DNA of 6,874 nucleotides from Candidatus Segetimicrobium genomatis (GTDB lineage Bacteria > Sysuimicrobiota > Sysuimicrobiia > Sysuimicrobiales > Segetimicrobiaceae): positions 1 through 6,874 of the forward strand of contig VBAN01000298.1 in assembly GCA_005882445.1 (NCBI GenBank). Direction: 5' to 3'. The notes under the pieces are model-generated. The model saw nothing but the letters and a program-made list of their open reading frames with translations, searched no databases and had not been told where the DNA came from. This document shows, piece after piece, positions 1-5,308 of this stretch. Numbering within the stretch: position 1 is the stretch's first letter; every line of letters starts with the position of its first letter. The position numbers and the translations under genes are program-made.

Positions 1-129
1 CACATCGGCCTGCGCGGCGTTGACCTGCTGAGACGCCTGAACGAGATGGTTGTACGTGCCGCTGAATGATCCGAAGATCAGCAACCCGACCACGAGCACG
101 ACGACGACCGCGACAACGGGCCCACGCAC
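1..129 (-). CDS. lemA: LemA family protein, N-terminal part (runs off the left edge)
   Basis: Only the first 43 codons are present. From the GTG at 129 the protein has a short basic start, one hydrophobic segment of about 16 residues (roughly residues 5-20, Val/Leu rich), then GTYNHLVQASQQVNAAQADV. That last stretch matches the beginning of LemA proteins, where a single N-terminal membrane anchor is followed by a YNxLV...V..AW.QV helix of the helical-bundle domain. LemA proteins are membrane-anchored with the domain on the outside; their biochemical role is poorly defined. The start is chosen because AGGAGGG lies 9 nt upstream (139-145). An in-frame GTG at 156 would add nine residues (starting MEPAGG) but has no visible ribosome site. 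The gene follows the S41 protease gene by 55 nt and is probably co-transcribed with it. Family assignment is fairly firm despite the truncation. Confidence 0.72.
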   Translation of the reverse strand, partial: MRGPVVAVVVVLVVGLLIFGSFSGTYNHLVQASQQVNAAQADV

Positions 130-138
130 CCTCGACTG

Positions 139-145
139 CCCTCCT
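139..145 (-). promoter_or_regulatory. Ribosome binding site of lemA
   Basis: On the minus strand AGGAGGG stands 9 nt before the GTG at 129. It is the strongest Shine-Dalgarno match seen in the window and favours this GTG over the in-frame GTG at 156. Confidence 0.6.
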
Positions 146-184
146 GCCGGCTCCACGGGCGCCGGCCGACGCTACTGCGATTCC

Positions 185-1546
185 CTAGCGCCGGACTCCG
201 CGCCCCGCCGGCTCCTCAGGAGGAGCGCTCCGGGCGGCCAATTTATTCCTCAGCACCTCCACCGCCTTGTCGAGCTGGCTGTCGTGTCCGGCGTTGAGGG
301 CCGGCGTTTCGAGGGGCTCCGGCTCGTCGGGGACGATTCCGTGGCCTTCCAGGCGGACCCCTTTGCCGCTGAGGAGCCGCGCCACGGTCACGGCCATCCC
401 GGCGTCCTCGGGCAGGTCCACCGTGATCCCGATCTCGACGGCGCCCGCCGTCTTCATCCCGATGATCACGCCCCGCCCCTGCTCCTGGAGCGCCGATGCC
501 AGGAGTTCGGAGGCCGAAGCGCTGCCTTCGTCGACGAGCGTCGCAATCGGCACGGACGGAGGGAGGATCGGCGGCTCGAGCGTCTCCAGCATCTGCGTCC
601 TGCCGTTGCGCCTGGTCATCTGCAAGATCGGAGAACTCTGCGGGAGGACCGCGGCCGAGATGTCCCGGAGCTCGTCCACCAGCCCACCGGGATTTCCCCG
701 GAGATCGATCACCAGCCCCCGCAGCCCCGAGCGGCGGAGGGTGAAGATCGCGTCTCGGAGCGCGTTCGAGACGCCGGGGACGAACTCGTAGATCTTCACG
801 TAGCCGATCCCCCCATCGAGCATGTGGCTCACAAGACCGGGAACCCGGATCGCGCCCCGCGTGACGGCGAACTCGAGCGGCGTCGCAACGTTGGGACGCT
901 CGACCGAGAGCGTGATCGTGGTCCCGGCGGGGCCGCGCACCAGTTCGGTCACGTCGTCGCTCGTCTGGCCGGCCGTCGCCACCCCATTGATCTTCGCGAT
1001 CCGGTCGAACTCGTGCAGACCGGCAACGGCGGCGGGTGAGTCGGGAAAGACTTCGCGGACATAGAACTGTCCGTCCCGCGCCAGCAGCACGATCCCGATC
1101 CCGGTAAACGACGCCTGGCCGTTTTCCTTGCGCTTCTCTTCCTGGTAGGCGGCCGGAGGGATGAACCCCGTGTGGGAGTCATGAAGGCTGTCCAGCATCC
1201 CGGCCGACGCCGCATAGGCCAGGTCGGTCACGCTGTACTGCCCCTTGACCCTGCTGAAGATCTCGTCGAAGCGCTGGGTGAACAGCCCGGAGACGAGAGT
1301 GTCGGAGACCCCCTGCGGGATCCGACCGCTGAACGGCGACACGCCGGTTTTCTGCTCCAGGCTGGTCAGCGCCGCGTTCAGCATCATGATGGACGACAGC
1401 GGGTCCACGTAGTTCTCGCGCAGGGTCTGCAGCGTCTCGAGCACGAACCCCGCATCCGCCGCCTCGGCCCGCGGGATCGCGGGGGCCGCCAGCGTCACCG
1501 CCAGCAGGGCCACCAGGATCGCCGAGAGCATTCGACACCGCTTCAT
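185..1546 (-). CDS. S41 family (CtpA-like) secreted PDZ protease homologue
   Basis: A 453-residue protein. The N-terminus is a typical Sec signal peptide: KRCR, a hydrophobic core to about residue 25, then AEA|A cleavage near 29. A PDZ domain spans about 145-225 (FTGIGIVLL, DSPAAVAGL, DRIAKINGV). The S41 catalytic domain spans about 230-410, with LRGNPGG at 282-288, GSASASE at 341-347 (nucleophile Ser344) and GHGIVPD at 401-407. Carboxy-terminal processing proteases cleave C-termini of exported or misfolded proteins in the envelope. The usual Lys, 25 residues after the Ser in the TxGKG motif, is Ala369 here (KTAGAV), so activity by the standard Ser/Lys dyad is doubtful; Lys365 is nearby. Start: the ATG at 1546 gives a clean signal peptide, with GGAGG 13 nt upstream (long spacing). 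An ATG at 1594 would prepend 16 non-hydrophobic residues. lemA follows. Confidence 0.88.
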   Translation of the reverse strand: MKRCRMLSAILVALLAVTLAAPAIPRAEAADAGFVLETLQTLRENYVDPLSSIMMLNAALTSLEQKTGVSPFSGRIPQGVSDTLVSGLFTQRFDEIFSRVKGQYSVTDLAYAASAGMLDSLHDSHTGFIPPAAYQEEKRKENGQASFTGIGIVLLARDGQFYVREVFPDSPAAVAGLHEFDRIAKINGVATAGQTSDDVTELVRGPAGTTITLSVERPNVATPLEFAVTRGAIRVPGLVSHMLDGGIGYVKIYEFVPGVSNALRDAIFTLRRSGLRGLVIDLRGNPGGLVDELRDISAAVLPQSSPILQMTRRNGRTQMLETLEPPILPPSVPIATLVDEGSASASELLASALQEQGRGVIIGMKTAGAVEIGITVDLPEDAGMAVTVARLLSGKGVRLEGHGIVPDEPEPLETPALNAGHDSQLDKAVEVLRNKLAARSAPPEEPAGRGVRR

Positions 1547-1617
1547 GGAGTTGCCTGAGCCTCCAGATCGAGCACAAGATGGAGCGCGCCCCATCTGAGC
1601 GCGCCCGGCCCCTCACT

Positions 1618-1626
1618 ACACTAGCA
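1618..1626 (-). promoter_or_regulatory. Weak candidate extended -10 for the S41 protease gene
   Basis: On the minus strand TGCTAGTGT has the TGN plus TAnnnT pattern of an extended -10 element. Transcription would begin near 1611, leaving a leader of about 65 nt to the chosen ATG. No recognisable -35 hexamer lies at 16-18 nt. Chance occurrence is quite possible. Confidence 0.25.
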
Positions 1627-1697
1627 TCCACTGGACGCGGAGCCTTTCCCCTCTTTCCCGTAATGACCCACAGGAGTTTCCCTCAGTCTCTTCGTTT

Positions 1698-1718
1698 GGG
1701 AGCGCCTGTTCGCCTCCC
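1698..1718. repeat. Bulged GC-rich hairpin in the gap after the M20 gene
   Basis: GGGAG plus CG (1698-1704) pairs with CG plus CTCCC (1711-1712 and 1714-1718) around a 6-nt loop, with one bulged base at 1713. It lies 24 nt after the M20 stop. It is not followed by a T-run on either strand, so it is at most a 3'-end stabilising structure and not a standard intrinsic terminator. Confidence 0.3.
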
Positions 1719-1741
1719 TCCGGTCGCCCCCGCCCTGAGCC

Positions 1742-2923
1742 TCAGTCCGCCCCGCAAAAGTCGATGATCACCTGGGCCAGGACCTGCGCGCAGGCGGCCA
1801 CGGACGGGAGGTCGACGTACTCGACGGCGGCATGCCAGCCGGCGCCCGAGGGACCGAAGATGACCGCCGGGATGCCGGCCTCGGCCAGGAGCGCCGCGTC
1901 GAACCAGGCCGCCTGCCCCACATACTCGGGCGGCCGCGTGACGTGGCGCTCGACGGCGGCGTGCAGCGCCCGGACGATCGGGGTCCCGCGGTCGACCTCC
2001 AGCCCGGGCCGCGCGATGACGATTTCCGTGGTCGCCTGGAAGAGCGGGTCGTCGCGGCGGAGCCGGTCAAGGAGGGCTTCGAACTCCGCGCGAACGCTCT
2101 CTCGGGTCTCCCCCGGCAGCGTCCGCCGCTCCACCCCGAGCTCGCACGACGGGGGATAGGTGCTGGGGCCCTCCCCTCCGGAGATCAGGGACGCGTGCAG
2201 CGAGGGCCGGCCGAGGAGCGGGTGCGAACGCCCGGCCAGGACTTCCCGATCGAACCGCTCGAGCGCCGAGAGGATCCGGCCCATGTGCGCGATCGCGTCG
2301 ATCCCGGCGGCGTGATCGCTGCCGTGGGCCGCCCGCCCTGCGGTCCGCATCATCACCCAGGCGAACCCTTTGTGCGCGATGCAGATGCGCAGCTGTGTCG
2401 GCTCCGTCACGATCGCGGCATCCGCCCGCCGGGTCCGGGCGATCGCCGCCGTGCCGAGGCTCGCGTGCTCCTCGTCGGCGGCAAACGTGAGGATCACGTC
2501 CCCGCGGGGACGGATGCCCGCGCGCCTGAGCGCCGCCACGGCTTCCACCATCGCCGCCAGGCCGCATTTCATGTCGAAGACCCCGCGGCCGTAGAGGCGG
2601 TCCCCCTGGAGCAGGGGGCTGAAGGGCGCCTCCATCGCTCCGGCGCCCACGGTGTCCGTGTGTCCGTTGAGGAGGAGGCTGCGCCCGCGCGGGGGATCGG
2701 CGCCCGGGAGCACGGCGATCACGTTCGGGCGCCCCGGCGCGACCTCTTCCAGCGCCACCTCGAGGCCCAGCCGCTCGCACGCGCCGGCGAGGCAGCGGGC
2801 GATCTCTCCCTCGCCCGCGCCGCCGGATCCGAGCGACGGATTGACGGAGGGAATGGCGACGAGCGTCTTGAGGAGATCCAGCACCGCCGCGGCGTTGACG
2901 GACACCGGCCCGGACGCGGCCAT
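1742..2923 (-). CDS. M20 family metallopeptidase (ArgE/DapE/CPG2-type amidohydrolase)
   Basis: A 393-residue cytoplasmic di-zinc hydrolase, normal length for the family. Metal and catalytic positions are all visible: HTDTV (His88, Asp90), GRGVFDMK with bridging Asp117, DEE with catalytic Glu151 and metal ligand Glu152, TEP with Glu174, and His364 in GWHAAVEYVD near the C-terminus. The inserted dimerisation domain runs about 183-300 and carries GRAAHGSDHAAGIDAI. Such enzymes remove acyl groups from amino acids or cleave C-terminal residues, for example acetylornithine deacetylase and succinyl-diaminopimelate desuccinylase. The sequence does not let me choose the substrate, and no arginine or lysine pathway genes are adjacent. 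The ATG at 2923 lies 4 nt after the mutM stop, so it is probably translated from the same message; its upstream sequence has no strong ribosome site, which fits coupling. Confidence 0.93.
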   Translation of the reverse strand: MAASGPVSVNAAAVLDLLKTLVAIPSVNPSLGSGGAGEGEIARCLAGACERLGLEVALEEVAPGRPNVIAVLPGADPPRGRSLLLNGHTDTVGAGAMEAPFSPLLQGDRLYGRGVFDMKCGLAAMVEAVAALRRAGIRPRGDVILTFAADEEHASLGTAAIARTRRADAAIVTEPTQLRICIAHKGFAWVMMRTAGRAAHGSDHAAGIDAIAHMGRILSALERFDREVLAGRSHPLLGRPSLHASLISGGEGPSTYPPSCELGVERRTLPGETRESVRAEFEALLDRLRRDDPLFQATTEIVIARPGLEVDRGTPIVRALHAAVERHVTRPPEYVGQAAWFDAALLAEAGIPAVIFGPSGAGWHAAVEYVDLPSVAACAQVLAQVIIDFCGAD

Positions 2924-2927
2924 CGGG

Positions 2928-3764
2928 CTACCGCTGGCAGGAGGGACAGAAAAACGTGGGCCGGCCGCCGAGGCGGCCGCCCCGGATCCTGGCGCCGCAG
3001 ACCCGGCACGCCTGCCCGGCCCGGCCGTAGACCATCAGCCGGTACCGTCCCCGCTGCCCGAAGACATCCTGGAATTCCGGCTCCCCGCCCGCCTCCACCG
3101 CGTTGCGGAGCACCTGGCGGGTCTTCCTATAGAGAGCGCGCATCTCCGAGACCGAGAGCCCGGCGAGCGCGCGGTCCGGCCGGAGGCCGGCGTCGAACAG
3201 GATCTCGTGCGCCCAGAGGTTCCCGATCCCCGCGATGCGGTCCTGATCGCTCAGCGCGGCCTTGATGCGCCCCTTCTGTCCCAGCGCCCGCCGGAACACC
3301 TCGAAGGTCGTGGTCGGCGCGAGCGGCTCGATCGCCTCCGGCTGGTCGACATCCTTGGCCCCCGCGCGGTGCAGGGCGAACCGGCTGAGCTGCAGGTCCC
3401 GGAACTCGAGCGTGGAGCCGTCATCCAGATAGAGCACGACGCTGGCCCCCGGTGACGCCGCCGCGTTCGCGCCCGGCGATCCCGCCGCGCGCACGCCCCC
3501 TCCGGCCGCCGCGGGGCGGTGACGGATGACTCCCCAGAGCATGTAGTGAAAGACGAGGACCCGGTGGTCGAGCATGAACCACAGCGCCTTCCCGCGCCTG
3601 AGCACGTCGGTGATCGCCGCCCCGCGAAGCGCCCGGGCGAATCCATCCGCCGTGTGCGAGCGCACGGCCGCCGGGCGGAGCACCGCGACCCGCGCGATCG
3701 TCCTCCCCACCACCGCGCGGTGGAGGCTGCGGCGCGCGGTCTCCACTTCGGGCAGCTCAGGCAC
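2928..3764 (-). CDS. mutM: Formamidopyrimidine-DNA glycosylase (Fpg/MutM)
   Basis: A 278-residue bifunctional DNA glycosylase/AP lyase that removes oxidised purines such as 8-oxoguanine. The start is the GTG at 3764, because the mature protein must begin PELPEVE: Pro2 is the Schiff-base nucleophile and Glu3 the acid. The open frame continues 24 codons upstream but that start would bury the proline. Other hallmarks: RRGK with Lys59, the helix-two-turn-helix segment IAGIGNLWAHE (178-188, Asn182), and a C-terminal zinc finger Cys253-X2-Cys256-X16-Cys273-X2-Cys276 with Arg268. Deviations: HLGMSG of E. coli is HYMLWG (73-78) and the DPRRFG loop is DLQLSRF (123-129), so the intercalating Met and Arg are not conserved. 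An Ala/Gly/Pro-rich insert (about 84-107) contains an 8-residue tandem repeat. The first 8 nt overlap the end of alaX, suggesting coupled translation. Confidence 0.92.
   Translation of the reverse strand: MPELPEVETARRSLHRAVVGRTIARVAVLRPAAVRSHTADGFARALRGAAITDVLRRGKALWFMLDHRVLVFHYMLWGVIRHRPAAAGGGVRAAGSPGANAAASPGASVVLYLDDGSTLEFRDLQLSRFALHRAGAKDVDQPEAIEPLAPTTTFEVFRRALGQKGRIKAALSDQDRIAGIGNLWAHEILFDAGLRPDRALAGLSVSEMRALYRKTRQVLRNAVEAGGEPEFQDVFGQRGRYRLMVYGRAGQACRVCGARIRGGRLGGRPTFFCPSCQR
3444..3491 (-). repeat. Two-copy 24-nt tandem repeat inside mutM
   Basis: Two adjacent 24-nt units encode RAAGSPGA (residues 92-99 of MutM) and NAAASPGA (100-107), six of eight residues identical. On the plus strand CCCGGTGACGCCGCCGCG at 3448-3465 is echoed by CCCGGCGATCCCGCCGCG at 3472-3489. 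The repeat falls in the loop between the lesion-side strand HYMLWG and the strand before DLQLSRF, and looks like a small in-frame duplication expanding a flexible linker. Confidence 0.6.
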
Positions 3765-4968
3765 CGCGCACGGCCTCCTCCGCGTGCGCGAGAGCCCGGG
3801 AGACCGTGTCTCCCGGTGGAACGGACCCCTGGGCAAACTCCGCGGTGCCGCCCCCGCGCCCGCCGACGGATCGGGAGGCCTGATCGATCAGCGCGGCCAT
3901 CGCCGGTCCCGCGCCGGGCGAGCGGGCGAAGTAGAGCCGTCCCGTCTCCTCGTCTCCGGCGAGCACCACGCACGTCTCCCGCGACGTCAGTTCCCGCAGC
4001 AGGGACCGCACCTCGTCGGGGTCCCGCCGGGACACCTGCAGACGGAGCACCTTGGGACCCGCTCCCGCGGGCGCCGCCGCCAGCCGCTCCGCGGCCTCGG
4101 AGGCGATGAGCCGGCCGCGGGCCTCCGCCAATGCCCGCTCCCGCTCGCGGGCCTCCCGGACCACGCGTTCCAGGGCGGCCCCGAGCTCTCGATCGCCGAC
4201 GGTGAGGCGGGCGCTCCACTCGCTGACCAGCGCGTGCTTCCAGCGGTAGTCCGCGATCGCCCGCCAGCCGCTCAGGAACTCGACGCGGATCTGCCCTTTC
4301 GTCCGCTCCCAGCGCCGCAGGAGCACCGGGCCGATCTCCCCGGTCCGGTTGACGTGCGTGCCGCCGCACGCCGACCGGTCCCAGCCCTCCACCTCCACCA
4401 CGCGGATCGTGCCCGCCCGGCGCGGGGGGCGGCGAAGCCCGAGCGAGGCGGCCTCTTCGTCGGACACCAACCGGATCGTCACCGGACGGTTGTCGAACGC
4501 GATCTGGTTTGCCCGCTCCTCGACCCGGCGCCCATCGTCGGGCGTGAGTGCCTGGACCGCGAGATCCAGCGTGGAGGATCCCCCCAGGTGCACCGAGACC
4601 GTCTCCGCCTCGAGGAGGTGGGCGAAGGCGGCCGAGAGCACGTGCTGCGCGGTGTGCTGCTGCATGTGGTCGAACCGGCGCTCCCAGTCCACGACCCCCT
4701 GCACCTCGCTTGCGGGCGCGATCCGTGGATCGGCGGCCGGCGCCTCCACAACGTGGATGACCTCCTCGCCGCCGTCGATGACGTTGCGCACGGGCAACCC
4801 GGCCAGGGTTCCCGTGTCGTGCGGCTGTCCTCCGGAGGTCGGGTAGAAGGCCGTGCGGTCGAGGACGACGCCCGGGAGCGCTCCCCACTCGCCCGACGGC
4901 CGAACCGAGGTCACCCGGGCGTCGAAGACCCGCCGGTACGCGTCCGTATAATAGAGGCGTTCAGTCAT
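3757..4968 (-). CDS. alaX: Alanyl-tRNA editing protein, AlaX-L type with DHHA1 domain
   Basis: A 403-residue stand-alone homologue of the editing half of alanyl-tRNA synthetase. It should hydrolyse mischarged Ser-tRNA(Ala) or Gly-tRNA(Ala) in the cytoplasm. An N-terminal beta-barrel region carries FYPTSGGQPHDTG (41-53). The editing domain has HTAQH (His105, His109) and CGGTH (Cys201, His205), the four zinc ligands. A charged, probably coiled-coil stretch lies about 260-300, followed by a C-terminal DHHA1 domain ending with GGRGGGTAEFAQGS (369-382). There is no aminoacylation domain, as expected for AlaX. Length fits the long AlaX class. The ATG at 4968 gives the typical opening MTERLYYTDAY; no clear ribosome site precedes it. 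Its stop lies inside the mutM start (8-nt overlap). It diverges from yggT with only 64 nt between the chosen starts. Confidence 0.93.
   Translation of the reverse strand: MTERLYYTDAYRRVFDARVTSVRPSGEWGALPGVVLDRTAFYPTSGGQPHDTGTLAGLPVRNVIDGGEEVIHVVEAPAADPRIAPASEVQGVVDWERRFDHMQQHTAQHVLSAAFAHLLEAETVSVHLGGSSTLDLAVQALTPDDGRRVEERANQIAFDNRPVTIRLVSDEEAASLGLRRPPRRAGTIRVVEVEGWDRSACGGTHVNRTGEIGPVLLRRWERTKGQIRVEFLSGWRAIADYRWKHALVSEWSARLTVGDRELGAALERVVREARERERALAEARGRLIASEAAERLAAAPAGAGPKVLRLQVSRRDPDEVRSLLRELTSRETCVVLAGDEETGRLYFARSPGAGPAMAALIDQASRSVGGRGGGTAEFAQGSVPPGDTVSRALAHAEEAVRGA
4947..4952 (+). promoter_or_regulatory. Plus-strand TATAAT inside the 5' end of alaX
   Basis: A perfect -10 hexamer on the plus strand, within alaX codons 6-8 (YYT region). 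It lies 14 nt before an in-frame ATG (4967) that would give a yggT product with 22 extra residues. No -35 match or TGN extension is seen, and the added residues are not YggT-like, so this may be a coincidence of codon choice. Confidence 0.2.
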
Positions 4969-4974
4969 GGCAGT

Positions 4975-4997
4975 GCGGGCGGAGCGGGAGGGCCCGC
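4975..4997. repeat. GC-rich inverted repeat in the alaX-yggT divergent gap
   Basis: GCGGGC (4975-4980) and GCCCGC (4992-4997) form a 6-bp stem around an 11-nt loop. It sits just upstream of the alaX ATG on the minus strand, where it would lie in the alaX leader and could mask initiation, or it could be a protein-binding site. There is no further support. Confidence 0.3.
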
Positions 4998-5016
4998 GCG
5001 CCGACCACTGCGTCCT

Positions 5017-5022
5017 ATGCTA
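5017..5022 (-). promoter_or_regulatory. Weak candidate -10 for the alaX-mutM-M20 operon
   Basis: On the minus strand TAGCAT matches TAnnnT and would start transcription about 42 nt before the alaX ATG. It overlaps the yggT -10 on the other strand. The sequence 17 nt upstream (TGATCC) is a poor -35. This is the only AT-leaning site in the gap that could serve alaX. Confidence 0.22.
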
Positions 5023-5026
5023 CAAT
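5018..5026 (+). promoter_or_regulatory. Extended -10 promoter of yggT, apparently leaderless
   Basis: TGCTACAAT carries TGN followed by TACAAT, one mismatch from TATAAT. The GTG of yggT begins 7 nt after the last T, which is where transcription would be expected to start. There is no purine-rich ribosome site between them or upstream. The simplest reading is a leaderless mRNA starting at or next to the GTG. No -35 hexamer is recognisable, as is common for extended -10 promoters. Confidence 0.5.
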
Positions 5027-5032
5027 AAATCC

Positions 5033-5308
5033 GTGTACGGGATCATTGTGATCATCGATCGGATCGTCACGCTGCTGACGTACCTGATCATCATCCGGGC
5101 GCTGCTGTCGTGGATCCCGTCGGTGGATTACCGGCACCCCCTGATGAGCCTGCTCATCCGCGTGACCGATCCGATTCTGCTGCCGGTCCGCCGTGTGCTG
5201 CCGCCCGCCGGCGGCTTCGACCTCTCTCCCCTGGTGGCGATCCTGCTCTTGAATCTGGCCAACCAGCTCCTCCACCAACTGCTCGTCTCGTTGCTGGCCT
5301 CCGGCTAG
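5033..5308 (+). CDS. yggT: YggT/YlmG-family integral membrane protein
   Basis: A 91-residue protein with two hydrophobic segments. The first (about 3-27) ends in RALLSWIP; next comes TDPILLPVRRVLPP (45-58); the second segment begins FDLSPLVAILLL (62-73). This order and length match YggT/YlmG proteins, small membrane proteins often found with cell-division, nucleoid or osmotic-stress genes; the exact role is unsettled. The GTG at 5033 is chosen because it gives the family's usual N-terminus (MYGIIVIIDRIVTLL) and sits directly after a -10 element. An ATG at 4967 would add 22 polar residues with two Cys and no resemblance to the family. It is the only plus-strand gene. Its TAG overlaps the speD TAG in CTAG (5305-5308), and it starts 64 nt from divergent alaX. 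Confidence 0.9.
   Translation: MYGIIVIIDRIVTLLTYLIIIRALLSWIPSVDYRHPLMSLLIRVTDPILLPVRRVLPPAGGFDLSPLVAILLLNLANQLLHQLLVSLLASG

Larger units (their letters stand above)
1547..1741. other. Non-coding gap between the M20 peptidase and S41 protease genes
   Basis: About 195 nt with no convincing gene. It is the longest non-coding stretch in the window and less G+C-rich in its middle than the flanking genes. It should hold the S41 gene's promoter and leader. A weak extended -10 candidate and one bulged hairpin are listed separately. No T-tract terminator is visible for the M20 gene, so read-through from block B into the S41 gene cannot be excluded. Confidence 0.6.

Noticed and set aside
50..1039. Plus-strand open frame (329 codons) antisense to lemA and the S41 gene
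   Set aside because: No domain; the opposite strand encodes a clear PDZ and S41 domain, and a LemA N-terminus.
1698..1718. Hairpin after the M20 gene as an intrinsic terminator
   Set aside because: No T-run follows on either strand and the stem has a bulge.
1735..1745. CTGAGcCTCAG palindrome overlapping the M20 stop
   Set aside because: Too short and isolated to call an operator or recombination site.
1832..3265. Long plus-strand open frame (477 codons) antisense to the M20 and mutM genes
   Set aside because: Arg/Pro/Gly-rich translation with no domain; it is opposite genes with full sets of catalytic motifs. High G+C makes such frames common.
3765..3836. Upstream ATG for mutM giving a 302-residue protein
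   Set aside because: It would place 24 residues before PELPEVE, but Fpg chemistry requires the proline right after the initiator residue.
3574..5028. Plus-strand open frame (484 codons) antisense to alaX and mutM
   Set aside because: Composition is low-complexity and Arg/Pro rich, with no recognisable motifs, and it lies fully antisense to well-supported genes.
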